Shown here: positions 1-8,337 of the stretch, piece after piece
Numbering within the stretch: the first letter of the stretch is position 1
How the letters are laid out: each line of letters begins with the position of its first letter
Made by a program: the position numbers and the translations under genes
NCBI GenBank assembly: GCA_002471015.1
Contig: DKPB01000073.1
Location: forward strand, 1 to 47,547
Length of the DNA: 47,547 nucleotides
Direction of reading: 5' to 3'
Origin: Stenotrophomonas sp. UBA7346
GTDB lineage: Bacteria; Pseudomonadota; Gammaproteobacteria; Xanthomonadales; Xanthomonadaceae
The notes under the pieces: model-generated
Database searches by the model: none
Seen by the model: only the letters and a program-made list of their open reading frames with translations
What the model was told of the DNA's origin: nothing

Positions 1-50
1 GCTTGCGCTTACCCGGGCTACACTTGCCTGCCCTTGTTCCAGGCCTGCCC

Positions 51-329
51 ATGACCATCACCGTCAACGATTACTACCAACCCGGTTGGCGCGAGCATGC
101 CCACCACTGCCCGGCCTGCGAATGGCAGGGCAGCTCACGGCAGATGGAGATGGAACTGCACGACGAGCAGACCGAGTACAGCTGCCCGCACTGCGAATTT
201 CCGATCCTGGTCGTGCAACACCCCGACCTTGCGCACGTGCAGGCGGCCGCCGCAGCCGGCAATGAGGAAGCCCAGCAGCAACTGGCGATCCTGGCGATGG
301 CCCCGCGCCCCCCGGCTGCCGATCACTGA
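51..329 (+). CDS. Small zinc-ribbon-like hypothetical protein
   Basis: A 92-residue acidic cytoplasmic protein without signal peptide or membrane segment. Two Cys-x-x-Cys pairs (C20/C23 in a CPAC context and C45/C48 in a CPHC context) are 22 residues apart, which is the layout of a small zinc ribbon. I chose the ATG at 51 because the upstream in-frame residues are encoded by a repeat-derived stretch that resembles the GTAG-type repeat near 16270. The function is unknown; zinc binding is an inference from the cysteine spacing. Confidence 0.6.
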   Translation: MTITVNDYYQPGWREHAHHCPACEWQGSSRQMEMELHDEQTEYSCPHCEFPILVVQHPDLAHVQAAAAAGNEEAQQQLAILAMAPRPPAADH

Positions 330-407
330 GGGAGCTGCCGCAACCGCGCATGCAGCGGCGGCGGTTCCGCGCTAGGCTCATGCCAACGCCGCTACGCAAG
401 GATGGGC

Positions 408-1145
408 ATGCGTCATCTGTTTCTGCTGTGCCTGTTGGGCGCCTGTCTGCCGGCAATGGCGCAAAGCCAGACCGGCCCCTCACGCCTGAGCACCACCCCA
501 CTATTGTCGCGCCAAGCCGAGCCCGCACTTGGCAAGGAGCTGCGCGCATCCGTGTCGCAGGCGACCCAACGCAACCTCAACGGTGAGCACACCAAGGCGT
601 TGGATACGCTGCACGAGGTCGCGCTGCAATGCGACGCCTACCGCTCAGCGCCCGCACGGCAGGTACTGAGCTTCCGCACCCAGCGTCAATACGAGCTCTA
701 TCTGCGTGAGAGCGGTAATGGTGAGCCCGTGGACTGGCTGGACCTGGCCTGCGCCAATGCCTACACCCAGTTGGGCTACATTGCGGTGGAGAAGAAGGAC
801 ATAGAGCAGGCCCTACGCTGGCTGGACAAAGCCCATGCCACCGCGCCATACGAAGCCGAGCCTTTGACCGAGCGCGGCGCCGCACTGATAAAGCGCAAGG
901 ACTGGGCCGCCGCACTGGACAGCTACCAACGCGCCCTTGCCCTGACCCGTACCCACCCGGAAGCAGCCTATGCCGAAGCACTTGCCCTGTGCGGCACCGG
1001 CTTTGCACAGATCGAGCTGGGTGATCTGGCCGCAGCACAGGCGGCCTATGAAAAATCACTGGAACTGGAACCCGACAACAAGATCGCCAACAACGAGCTG
1101 ACGTACATCAAGCAGTTGCGCGAGCGCCAGGAAGCGACACCTTGA
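408..1145 (+). CDS. Exported TPR-repeat protein
   Basis: A 245-residue protein. The N-terminus is a clear signal peptide (hydrophobic core LFLLCLLGACLP, cleavage near AMA-Q), so the protein is expected in the periplasm. The C-terminal half holds about three tetratricopeptide repeats, recognisable by the helical pattern around residues 120-225 (for example ALRWLDKAHATAP and AQAAYEKSLELEPDN). TPRs are protein-binding scaffolds; no enzymatic motif is visible. Two in-frame ATGs lie at 402 and 408. AAGGA at 398-402 is correctly spaced only for 408, so I prefer that start. No operon partner: the next gene, pyrB, is convergent. Confidence 0.72.
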   Translation: MRHLFLLCLLGACLPAMAQSQTGPSRLSTTPLLSRQAEPALGKELRASVSQATQRNLNGEHTKALDTLHEVALQCDAYRSAPARQVLSFRTQRQYELYLRESGNGEPVDWLDLACANAYTQLGYIAVEKKDIEQALRWLDKAHATAPYEAEPLTERGAALIKRKDWAAALDSYQRALALTRTHPEAAYAEALALCGTGFAQIELGDLAAAQAAYEKSLELEPDNKIANNELTYIKQLRERQEATP

Positions 1146-1152
1146 ACGCGGC

Positions 1153-1448
1153 GTAGTGCCGAGCCATGCTCGGCAGGGGCATTCCCGGCAATCCACCAGC
1201 AGTTGGAAACCGCCCAAGCTGCAAAACCCAAGGCTGCCTGAAAGCCCCAAAAAGCCAACCCCTCCCCAGCCCTCCCCTTGCTTGCGCAAAGGGAGGGAGC
1301 GTAGTGCCGAGCCATGCTCGGCAGGGGCATTACCGGCAATCCACCAGCAGTCGGAAACCGTCCAAGCCGCAGAAACCCAAGGCTGCCTGAAAACCCCAAA
1401 AAACCAACCCCTCCCCAACCCTCCCCTTGCTTGCGCAAAGGGAGGGGG
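1153..1448. repeat. Tandem duplication of a 148-bp intergenic unit
   Basis: This covers the whole gap between the TPR gene and pyrB. Two copies of a 148-bp unit start at 1153 and 1301. Each begins with GTAGTGCCGAGCCATGCTCG (a GTAG-type palindromic repeat, hairpin stem TGCCGAGC/GCTCGGCA) and ends with a second repeat type, CCCCTCCCC...GGGAGGG with TTGCTTGCGCAAAG at its centre. The copies differ at only a few positions, so the duplication is recent. I see no gene in this stretch. Confidence 0.9.
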
Positions 1449-1455
1449 CAGGACG

Positions 1456-2406
1456 TCAACCCAGCAGGGTTTCCAGTACTGCCATGCGCACGGCTACGCC
1501 GTTGGCAACCTGGCGCAGCACCCACGACTGCGGGCCGTCGGCCACCTCGTCGGTAACTTCCACGCCGCGGTTGATCGGGCCCGGGTGCAATACCGCTGCG
1601 TCCTTGGCGGCACGCTGCAGGCGTGCGCTGTCGAGGCCGTATTGCGCGTGGTATTGCTCGAGCGACGACACCAGCCCTTCTTCCATGCGCTCGCGCTGCA
1701 GGCGCAGCATCATCAGCGCATCGCAGCCTTCCAGCATGGCGTCAAAGTCCTGGCCCACCACGCACCCGTTGAGGGTTTCATCGTCGGGCAGCAACGACTG
1801 CGGGCCGCAGACGCGGATCTCGCCCACGCCCAGGGTGCGCATCGCCTGCAGGTCGGTGCGGGCCACGCGCGAATGCTTCACGTCGCCGACGATCACCACT
1901 TTCAGCTTGGAAAAATCAGGGCCCTTGGCCTGGCGCAGGGTCAGCATGTCCAGCAGGCCCTGGGTGGGGTGCGCGCTGCGGCCGTCGCCGGCATTGACCA
2001 GCGCCGTGCCCTCACCTGCGGCGGCGGCCAGTTCGGCCACGGCACCATCGTCCGGGTGGCGGATGACGAAACCGCGCACGCCCATGGCTTCCAGGTTCTT
2101 CAGTGTGTCGCAGGCGGTTTCGCCCTTGCGCGTGGACGAGGTGGACGCATCGAAATTCAATACATCCGCTCCCAGCCGCTGCGCCGCCAGCTGGAACGAA
2201 CTGCGGGTACGGGTGGAGGGTTCAAAGAACAGCGTGCACACGGCGGTGCCGGCCAATACGCCGCGCTTGTTGCTGATGCGGCCGACGGCGGCATCGCGGA
2301 TCTGCCCGGCACGGTCCAGCAACTGCAGCAAGGTCTCACGGGGCAAACCATCCAGGGTCAGCAGGTGGCGCAGGCGTCCTTGGTCATCAAGTTGCGAAGC
2401 AGTCAT
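1456..2406 (-). CDS. pyrB: Aspartate carbamoyltransferase catalytic chain
   Basis: A 316-residue enzyme that joins carbamoyl phosphate to aspartate, the first committed step of pyrimidine synthesis. The carbamoyl-phosphate loop STRTRSSF is at residues 64-71, the mobile-loop lysine in SSTRKGE at 90-96, and the HPTQGLLD motif at 146-153. Length fits the family. It lies 17 bp downstream of ruvX, in the yqgE-ruvX-pyrB order also seen in pseudomonads. Neither a regulatory chain (pyrI) nor an inactive dihydroorotase-like partner (pyrC') follows; the next gene downstream is an unrelated convergent TPR gene. Confidence 0.95.
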   Translation of the reverse strand: MTASQLDDQGRLRHLLTLDGLPRETLLQLLDRAGQIRDAAVGRISNKRGVLAGTAVCTLFFEPSTRTRSSFQLAAQRLGADVLNFDASTSSTRKGETACDTLKNLEAMGVRGFVIRHPDDGAVAELAAAAGEGTALVNAGDGRSAHPTQGLLDMLTLRQAKGPDFSKLKVVIVGDVKHSRVARTDLQAMRTLGVGEIRVCGPQSLLPDDETLNGCVVGQDFDAMLEGCDALMMLRLQRERMEEGLVSSLEQYHAQYGLDSARLQRAAKDAAVLHPGPINRGVEVTDEVADGPQSWVLRQVANGVAVRMAVLETLLG

Positions 2407-2423
2407 GGCGGGGTCTTCGGAGG

Positions 2424-2891
2424 TCAGGAAATGGGGGTGGCTTCGTGCGGTGCGGACAGCCAGCGTTCGATGATGACGGCAGCAGCCACCGCATCCAGGT
2501 TGGCGGCATCGCGGCGGCGCTTACGGCCTTCCGCGCGCTCCACGGCAAAGCGCTGCGCGGCTTCCACCGAGCTGGAACGTTCGTCCACCAGCAGCACCGG
2601 CACCTTGTAGCGCTGCTGCAACTGCCGGGCAAAGGCATGCGCGCGTTTGCGGTTGGGTTGGTCTTCGCCTTCCAGGGTGAGCGGGTCGCCGACGATCATG
2701 CCCTGCGGCCGCCATTCCTTGTGCAGGCGGTCCAGCGTATTCCAGTCCGGGCCGTTGCCGTGCACATCGACCACGGCGATGGCGCGCGCACCAACACCCA
2801 ATGAGCTGCCGATGGCGACCCCAATGCGCCGCGAGCCGACGTCGAAGCCGAGCACCGTGCTATCGGTGGAGAGCATTGCCGACTCAGGCAT
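2424..2891 (-). CDS. ruvX: RuvX/YqgF-family RNase H-fold nuclease
   Basis: A 155-residue member of the YqgF family (RNase H fold), linked to 5' end processing of pre-16S rRNA and originally called a Holliday junction resolvase. The first catalytic aspartate is D17 in GFDVGSRRIG, followed by the IVGDPL motif and the VDERSSS motif with conserved Asp-Glu, and a late Asp in AANLDAVAAA. It overlaps the end of yqgE by 8 bp, so translation of the two is probably coupled. Confidence 0.93.
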   Translation of the reverse strand: MPESAMLSTDSTVLGFDVGSRRIGVAIGSSLGVGARAIAVVDVHGNGPDWNTLDRLHKEWRPQGMIVGDPLTLEGEDQPNRKRAHAFARQLQQRYKVPVLLVDERSSSVEAAQRFAVERAEGRKRRRDAANLDAVAAAVIIERWLSAPHEATPIS

Positions 2892-3450
2892 GACCGCTAT
2901 ACCCGGTCAGCCGGAACAGATCCACGCCGATACGCGAGGCGGCCAATTGCCAGCGCTCGTCCAGCGGGGTGGCAAACAGCACCGCGGCATCGGCCGGCAC
3001 GGTCAGCCAGCTGTTCTCGGCCAGCTCCTGCTCCATCTGCCCGGCGCCCCAGCCAGCGCAGCCCAGGGTCACCAGCGCGTTGCGCGGCCCCTCGCCACGG
3101 GCCATGGCCTCAAGAATGTCGCGCGAGGTGGTCAGGTACAGGCCATCGGCCACTTTCAGGCTGGAATCCCAGCTGCGGGCATCGTCGTGGATGACGAAGC
3201 CGCGCTCGGTATGCACCGGCCCACCGTTGAGCACCGGCACCGCGCGCAGGTCGTGGTCATCGGTGTCGATGTCCATCTGCGCGAACACATCGCCCAGGGT
3301 GAAATCGGAGACCTGGTTGACCACCACGCCCATGGCGCCGTTGTCGTCGTGCTGGCAGATCAGCGCCACGCTGCGGGCGAACAACGGGTCGGCCAGTGAT
3401 GGCAGGGCCACCAGCAGGTGGTTGGCAAGAGGGGGCGACAGCGCAGACAT
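2884..3450 (-). CDS. yqgE: YqgE/AlgH family protein (DUF179)
   Basis: A 188-residue protein of the conserved YqgE/AlgH family. The family signature is seen in the N-terminal block (HLLVALPSLADPLFARSV), in CQHDDNGAMGVVVN and in the glycine-rich GCAGWGAGQME stretch. The biochemical role is not established. It sits first in the yqgE-ruvX-pyrB unit, as in many proteobacteria. Confidence 0.92.
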   Translation of the reverse strand: MSALSPPLANHLLVALPSLADPLFARSVALICQHDDNGAMGVVVNQVSDFTLGDVFAQMDIDTDDHDLRAVPVLNGGPVHTERGFVIHDDARSWDSSLKVADGLYLTTSRDILEAMARGEGPRNALVTLGCAGWGAGQMEQELAENSWLTVPADAAVLFATPLDERWQLAASRIGVDLFRLTGYSGHA

Positions 3451-3525
3451 GTGCCCATTCTAACGGCTGCGACGGTTCAGGGCTTGCCCGGCGATAATCG
3501 TGGCATTCTCCCTCTGGCGGCCACC

Positions 3526-4062
3526 ATGTCCAGCTACTGCGATTTCGCCCCGGGCCATCCGGTCCACGCCGATTATCACGCCAATGAATATGGGTTCCCG
3601 CAGCGGGACGAGCACGAGCTGTTCGAGCGCCTGCTGCTGGAGATCAACCAGGCAGGTTTGAGTTGGGAAACCATCCTGCGCAAGCGTGAGGGCTTTCGCG
3701 CGGCCTACAGCGGCTTTGACGTGGATGCGGTGGCCGCCTACGGCGAGGACGACATTGCCCGGCTGATGGCGGACGCGGCAATCATCCGCAACCGGCTCAA
3801 GGTACTGGCTGCCATCCACAACGCCCTGGTGATCCAGGGCCTGCGTGCATCGCATGGCGGGTTTGCGTCATGGCTGGATGCGCATCATCCGTTGCCCAAG
3901 GCCGATTGGGTGAAGCTGTTCAAGAAGACCTTCCGTTTCACCGGCGGCGAGATTACTGGCGAATTTCTGATGAGCCTGGGTTACCTGCCGGGCGCACATC
4001 GCGCCGATTGCCCGGTGATGGTGCGGATTGCCGCGGTTGGGCCGGCCTGGATGCAGGGCTAG
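3526..4062 (+). CDS. tag: DNA-3-methyladenine glycosylase I
   Basis: A 178-residue base-excision repair enzyme that removes 3-methyladenine from DNA. Family blocks are YHANEYGFP near residue 17, the NQAGLSWETILRKRE block, and the FRFTGGEITGEFLMSLGYL region near the C-terminus. The structural zinc ligands expected from E. coli Tag are present: C5, H18, and a C-terminal His-x3-Cys in GAHRADC. I chose the ATG at 3526, which begins MSSYCDF and matches the family N-terminus; the longer reading upstream would overlap the divergent yqgE gene. It stands alone, divergent from yqgE. Confidence 0.93.
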   Translation: MSSYCDFAPGHPVHADYHANEYGFPQRDEHELFERLLLEINQAGLSWETILRKREGFRAAYSGFDVDAVAAYGEDDIARLMADAAIIRNRLKVLAAIHNALVIQGLRASHGGFASWLDAHHPLPKADWVKLFKKTFRFTGGEITGEFLMSLGYLPGAHRADCPVMVRIAAVGPAWMQG

Positions 4063-4091
4063 GGTTGGTTGCGGGGGAAAGCAGGAGCAAG

Positions 4092-4335
4092 CGCAAAAGC
4101 ACCCCTCCCCGGCCCTCCCCTTCGCTGCGCGAAAGGGAGGGGGAATAGCGTGCCTTGCGTTGGTTTGGGCTTTGGCGTGGGTTTGGGTTTGCGCTTTGGC
4201 TCTGGTTGTGGCTTTGGCTTTGGTTGTGGCTTCGGCCCCTCCCTTTCGCGCAGCGAAGGGGAGGGTTCGGGAGGGGTGCAGTTGATCTTGATCTTGCCCT
4301 TGATCTTGCCCTTGCCCTGCCCTGCCCTTGCCCAC
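4092..4335. repeat. Long inverted repeat flanking low-complexity DNA
   Basis: The gap between tag and pilU holds no gene that I can support. An element of about 44 bp at 4100-4143 (CCCCTCCCC...CTGCGCGAAAGGGAGGGG) returns in inverted orientation at 4235-4277, so the two could pair into a long hairpin. Between them, 4150-4234 is a degenerate hexamer-like run rich in TTTGG and GGCTTTGG. From 4285 to 4331 a second simple run repeats CTTGATCTTGCCCTTG. Short reading frames through this stretch give only Pro-Lys or Gly-Phe repeats and are not genes. Confidence 0.8.
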
Positions 4336-4341
4336 AACAAA

Positions 4342-4368
4342 AAAAGCCGCTCCCAGGGAGCGGCTTTT
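4342..4368. terminator. Bidirectional terminator after pilU
   Basis: AAAAGCCGCTCCC and GGGAGCGGCTTTT form a 9-bp GC stem with a minimal loop, flanked by A and T runs on both sides. It lies 24 bp past the pilU stop codon and can work on either strand. Confidence 0.85.
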
Positions 4369-4392
4369 CAAACCACCAAGGGCGGCCAGGAC

Positions 4393-5523
4393 TCAGCGCA
4401 CCTCGGCAATCTCCACGCCATCCAGACCCTGCGACAAGGTCTTGGCATCACCACCCTGCGACAGCTTGATGCGCAGGCGTACTTCGTTCTGCGAGTCGGC
4501 GTAACGCAAGGCGTCGTCGTAGCTGATCTCGCCCGCCTGGTACAGCTCGAACAGGCTCTGGTCGAAGGTCTTCATGCCCAGCTGCACCGAGTCCTTCATC
4601 ACTTCCTTGAGCTTGTGGATCTCGCCATCGCGGATGTAGTCCTGCACCAGCGGCGTACCCAGCAGGATTTCCATCGCCACGCGGCGGCCCTTGCCGTCCG
4701 GGGTCGGCACCAGCTGCTGTGCCACCACGCCCTTCAGGTTCAACGACAAGTCCATCAGCAGCTGGTTGCGGCGGTCCTCCGGGAAGAAGTTGATGATGCG
4801 GTCCATTGCCTGGTTGGCGTTGTTGGCGTGCAGCGTGGCCAGCACCAGGTGACCGGTTTCAGCAAAGGCAACCGCGTGGTCCATGCCCTCGCGGGTACGG
4901 ATTTCGCCGATCATGATCACGTCCGGGGCCTGGCGCAGGGTGTTCTTCAGCGCCGCTTCCCAGCTGTCGGTATCGATGCCCACTTCACGCTGGGTGACGA
5001 TGCAGCCTTCGTGCTTGTGCACGAATTCGATCGGGTCCTCGATGGTGATGATGTGGCCGGTCGAGTTCTGGTTGCGGTAGCCGATCATCGCCGCCAGCGA
5101 GGTCGACTTGCCGGTGCCGGTGGCGCCGACGAACAGGATGATGCCGCGCTTGGTCATGGCCAGCGTCTTGATCACCGGCGGCAAGCTCAGCTCTTCCACG
5201 GTGGGGATGCGCGTCTCGATGCGGCGCAGCACCATGCCCACCTGGTTGCGCTGGTAGAAACAGCTGACACGGAAACGGCCCACGCCCGACACGCCGATGG
5301 CGAAGTTGCACTCGTGGGTTTTTTCAAATTCCTCGCGCTGCGCCGGCGTCATCACGTTGAGCACCATGTCGCGGCTCTGCTGCGCGGTCAGGGGCGTCTG
5401 CGTGATCGGCGCGATCTTGCCGTTGACCTTCATCGACGGCGCCATGCCGGCGGTGATGAACAGGTCCGAGGCCTTCTGGTGCGCCATCAGCTTGAGGAAC
5501 GAGGTGAAATCGATGGTACTCAT
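4393..5523 (-). CDS. pilU: Type IV pilus retraction ATPase PilU
   Basis: A 376-residue hexameric AAA-type secretion ATPase that assists pilus retraction with PilT at the inner face of the cytoplasmic membrane. Walker A is GATGTGKS at 133-140, and the family Asp and His boxes are seen in TIEDPIEFVHKHEG and LATLHANNANQ. The C-terminus (after about residue 345) carries the extra tail that separates PilU from PilT. It lies 128 bp downstream of pilT on the same strand. Confidence 0.95.
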   Translation of the reverse strand: MSTIDFTSFLKLMAHQKASDLFITAGMAPSMKVNGKIAPITQTPLTAQQSRDMVLNVMTPAQREEFEKTHECNFAIGVSGVGRFRVSCFYQRNQVGMVLRRIETRIPTVEELSLPPVIKTLAMTKRGIILFVGATGTGKSTSLAAMIGYRNQNSTGHIITIEDPIEFVHKHEGCIVTQREVGIDTDSWEAALKNTLRQAPDVIMIGEIRTREGMDHAVAFAETGHLVLATLHANNANQAMDRIINFFPEDRRNQLLMDLSLNLKGVVAQQLVPTPDGKGRRVAMEILLGTPLVQDYIRDGEIHKLKEVMKDSVQLGMKTFDQSLFELYQAGEISYDDALRYADSQNEVRLRIKLSQGGDAKTLSQGLDGVEIAEVR

Positions 5524-5534
5524 GGGATGCTCCC

Positions 5535-5640
5535 TCGGAGCCAGGAATGGGGAATCGCAAATAGGGAATCGTCAAAGCCGGCGATCTGGGAACGGAGTCG
5601 GGAACTACCACTGCTATACCGACTCCCGACTCTCCATTCC
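5535..5640. repeat. Palindromic intergenic element between pilT and pilU
   Basis: The 128-bp gap contains GGGAATCG repeated in the motif GGGGAATCGCAAATAGGG and an imperfect inverted pair GGAGTCGGGAACT / CCGACTCCCGACTCTCC. This is the kind of GGGAATCG-rich mobile palindrome common in Xanthomonadaceae. It could form an RNA hairpin between the two genes. Confidence 0.5.
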
Positions 5641-5651
5641 CACTTCGCTGC

Positions 5652-6689
5652 TTACTCGAACAGACGCTTGTCCTTGGCGTATTCCTTGGCCTGGTTGCGG
5701 GTGATCAGGCTGCGCTTGACCAGATCCTGCAGATTCTGGTCCAGCGTTTGCATGCCCACCTGCTGGCCGGTCTGGATGGACGAATACATCTGCGCCACCT
5801 TGTCTTCGCGGATCAGGTTACGAATGGCCGGCGTGGCCACCATGATTTCGTGCGAGGCGATACGGCCGCCACCCACCTTCTTCAGCAGCGCCTGCGAGAT
5901 CACCGCACGCAGCGACTCGGACAACATCGAGCGCACCATCGGCTTCTCACCGGCCGGGAACACGTCGATGATGCGGTCGATGGTCTTGGCCGCCGAGCTG
6001 GTATGCAGGGTGCCGAACACCAGGTGGCCGGTTTCCGCCGCGGTCAGTGCCAGGCGGATGGTTTCCAGGTCACGCAATTCGCCGACCAGGATGATGTCCG
6101 GGTCTTCACGCAGTGCCGAACGCAGTGCTTCGTTGAAGCCGTGGGTGTCACGGTGCACTTCGCGCTGGTTGATCAGGCATTTCTGCGAGGTATGCACGAA
6201 TTCGATCGGATCCTCGACGGTGAGGATGTGGCCGTATTCGTTCTTGTTGATGTGGTCGATCATCGCCGCCAGCGTGGTCGACTTGCCCGAGCCGGTCGGC
6301 CCGGTGACCAGGATCAGGCCCTGCGGCTGCTCGATCAGCTGGCGGAAGATAGGCGGGCAGCCCAGGTCTTCCAGCGTCAGCACTTCCGAGGGAATGGTAC
6401 GGAACACCGCACCGGCGCCGCGGTTCTGGTTGAAAGCGTTGACACGGAAGCGCGCCAGCGAGGGAATCTCGAACGAGAAGTCGACCTCAAGGAACTCTTC
6501 GTAATCGCGGCGTTGCTTGTCCGACATGATGTCGTAGACCAGCGCATGCACCTGCTTGTGGTCCAGCGCCGGGATGTTGATGCGGCGCACATCGCCGTCC
6601 ACACGGATCATCGGCGGCAAGCCGGCCGAAAGGTGGAGGTCGGAGGCCTTGTTCTTGACCGAGAAGGCCAGAAGTTCTGCGATATCCAT
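5652..6689 (-). CDS. pilT: Type IV pilus retraction ATPase PilT
   Basis: A 345-residue ATPase that powers pilus retraction and twitching motility. Walker A is GPTGSGKS at 130-137. TVEDPIEFVH, VGELRDLET and the HTSSA box follow in order, and AIRNLIRE is near the C-terminus. The open frame runs far upstream, but the ATG at 6689 starts MDIAELLAFSVKNKASDLHL, the canonical PilT N-terminus, so I use that. It is divergent from yggS, with only 87 bp between the start codons, the same arrangement as in Pseudomonas. Confidence 0.96.
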   Translation of the reverse strand: MDIAELLAFSVKNKASDLHLSAGLPPMIRVDGDVRRINIPALDHKQVHALVYDIMSDKQRRDYEEFLEVDFSFEIPSLARFRVNAFNQNRGAGAVFRTIPSEVLTLEDLGCPPIFRQLIEQPQGLILVTGPTGSGKSTTLAAMIDHINKNEYGHILTVEDPIEFVHTSQKCLINQREVHRDTHGFNEALRSALREDPDIILVGELRDLETIRLALTAAETGHLVFGTLHTSSAAKTIDRIIDVFPAGEKPMVRSMLSESLRAVISQALLKKVGGGRIASHEIMVATPAIRNLIREDKVAQMYSSIQTGQQVGMQTLDQNLQDLVKRSLITRNQAKEYAKDKRLFE

Positions 6690-6776
6690 ACGTCGCTGTG
6701 TCCCCTGCGTTGCGAGTATCTGGAAGGTGTTTCCCCTGACGGGCAGTATAGCCTTCCCGTGTAGGAGGTAGATGCT

Positions 6777-7448
6777 TTGCAAACCGTGCCTTTGGCCACA
6801 CTCCAGCAGCAGATTGCCGCAGCCGCCGGCCCCGCCCGCAACGTGCGCCTGCTGGCCGTCTCCAAGCTGCAGCCGGCCAGCGCCGTGGCCGCCCTGGCCG
6901 CCCAGGGCCAGCAGGCCTTCGGAGAGAACTATGTGCAGGAAGCCGCGGCCAAGATCGCCGAACTGGCGGCATTGGGGCTGGAATGGCACCTGATCGGCCA
7001 CCTGCAGTCCAACAAGGCCGAGTTGGCCGCGCAGGTCTTCGACTGGGTGCAGACGCTGGACCGGCCCAAGCTGGTCAGCGCACTGGCCCAGCACCGGCCG
7101 GCCGCGCGCGGTGCGCTCAACGTGCTGATCCAGGTCAACATCGACGACGAGGACAGCAAACATGGTTGCCAGCCCGATGAAATCCCGGCCCTGGCTGCCG
7201 CCATCGCTGCCCAACCGCAGCTGCGCCTGCGCGGGCTGATGGCCATCCCGGCGCCCTTCCCCGACGCCGCGCGGCGGCTGTCCGCGCTGGCGCGGATGAA
7301 GGCCTTGTTCGACACACTGGCGGCCACGCACCCGCAGGCCGATACACTGTCCATGGGCATGAGCGCGGATTTTGCCGAGGCCATTGCCGCCGGCTCGACC
7401 ATGGTCCGCGTCGGCAGCGCCCTGTTCGGGCCGCGCCCCACCCCCTGA
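6777..7448 (+). CDS. yggS: PLP homeostasis protein YggS
   Basis: A 223-residue protein of the YggS/PROSC family, a pyridoxal-phosphate carrier that affects amino-acid homeostasis. The PLP-binding lysine is K30 in LLAVSKLQP; GENYVQEA, WHLIGHLQSNK and the phosphate-binding SMGMSADFAEAI are also present. The start is TTG at 6777, placed 7 bp after a strong AGGAGGT at 6763-6769. An ATG at 6772 is in another frame and is a decoy. proC follows 19 bp downstream. Confidence 0.94.
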   Translation: MQTVPLATLQQQIAAAAGPARNVRLLAVSKLQPASAVAALAAQGQQAFGENYVQEAAAKIAELAALGLEWHLIGHLQSNKAELAAQVFDWVQTLDRPKLVSALAQHRPAARGALNVLIQVNIDDEDSKHGCQPDEIPALAAAIAAQPQLRLRGLMAIPAPFPDAARRLSALARMKALFDTLAATHPQADTLSMGMSADFAEAIAAGSTMVRVGSALFGPRPTP

Positions 7449-7467
7449 TTGCGACCGAGGCCTGAAG

Positions 7468-8313
7468 ATGAGCAACACCCCGCACACCGATCTGCCCGAC
7501 ACCGATATCGCCTTCATCGGCGGCGGCAACATGGCCCGCAGCCTGATTGCCGGCCTGGTCCGGCGCGGCATGCCGGCCGCACGCCTGCACGTGGCCGAGC
7601 CGGTGGCCGCGTTGCGTGAGGCCCTGCAGCAGGACTTCGCGGTCAACACTTACGACCATGCCGACCAGGCCGCCGCCAAGGCCGGGCTGTGGTTGATGGC
7701 GGTCAAGCCACAGGTGATGCGCGAGGTCTGCGCCACCCTGGCCACGGCCGCAGCCGCGCAGCAACCGGTGGTGGTGTCCATTGCCGCCGGCATCACCGCT
7801 GGCCAGCTGGAACGTTGGCTGGGCGGCAACCAGGCGGTGGTCCGTGCCATGCCAAATACCCCGGCCCTGCTCGGTGCCGGTGTCACCGGCCTGTTTGCCA
7901 ATGCCCGTGTCAGCCCCGCCCAGCGCGCGCAGGCCGACCAGGTGCTGAGCAGCGCCGGGCGCACGGTGTGGATCGACGACGAAGCACAGATGGATGCGGT
8001 GACTGCGGTCTCCGGCAGCGGCCCGGCCTATGTATTCCTGCTGGCCGAGGCGATGGAAGCGGCCGCACTGGCGCAGGGCCTGCCGGCCGAGGCCGCGCGC
8101 ACCCTGGTGCTGGACACGGTACTGGGTGCCGCCCGCATGCTGACCGAAGCCGGTGAAGCGCCGGCCGAACTGCGCCGCCGCGTGACCTCGCCCAATGGCA
8201 CCACCCAGGCCGCAATCGAGACCTTCCAGGCCGGTGGCTTCGAAGCCCTCACCGCACACGCCATTGCCGCCGCCGCCCGCCGCGGTGGCGAACTGTCCGC
8301 CGCCAACGACTGA
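7468..8313 (+). CDS. proC: Pyrroline-5-carboxylate reductase
   Basis: A 281-residue NAD(P)H-dependent enzyme for the last step of proline synthesis. The Rossmann motif IAFIGGGNMARSL is at residues 14-26, MPNTPALLGAGVTG marks the middle, and the C-terminal dimerisation domain carries the signature VSGSGPAYVFLLAEAM and a TSPNGTT block. The ATG at 7468 gives the right length; the longer reading runs into yggS. It is co-oriented with yggS upstream and the DUF4426 lipoprotein downstream. Confidence 0.95.
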   Translation: MSNTPHTDLPDTDIAFIGGGNMARSLIAGLVRRGMPAARLHVAEPVAALREALQQDFAVNTYDHADQAAAKAGLWLMAVKPQVMREVCATLATAAAAQQPVVVSIAAGITAGQLERWLGGNQAVVRAMPNTPALLGAGVTGLFANARVSPAQRAQADQVLSSAGRTVWIDDEAQMDAVTAVSGSGPAYVFLLAEAMEAAALAQGLPAEAARTLVLDTVLGAARMLTEAGEAPAELRRRVTSPNGTTQAAIETFQAGGFEALTAHAIAAAARRGGELSAAND

Positions 8314-8337
8314 GTCATCCATACCCGGGAGCCCTGC

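Noticed and set aside
1156..2610. A 484-codon plus-strand frame over pyrB
   Set aside because: Antisense shadow of pyrB and ruvX; its first part is translated repeat DNA.
4069..6504. An open frame of 811 codons on the plus strand
   Set aside because: It runs opposite pilU and pilT through GC-rich DNA, has no family features and starts in low-complexity repeats.
5652..7649. A 665-residue version of PilT
   Set aside because: The first 320 residues are antisense to yggS; the ATG at 6689 gives the canonical N-terminus and length.
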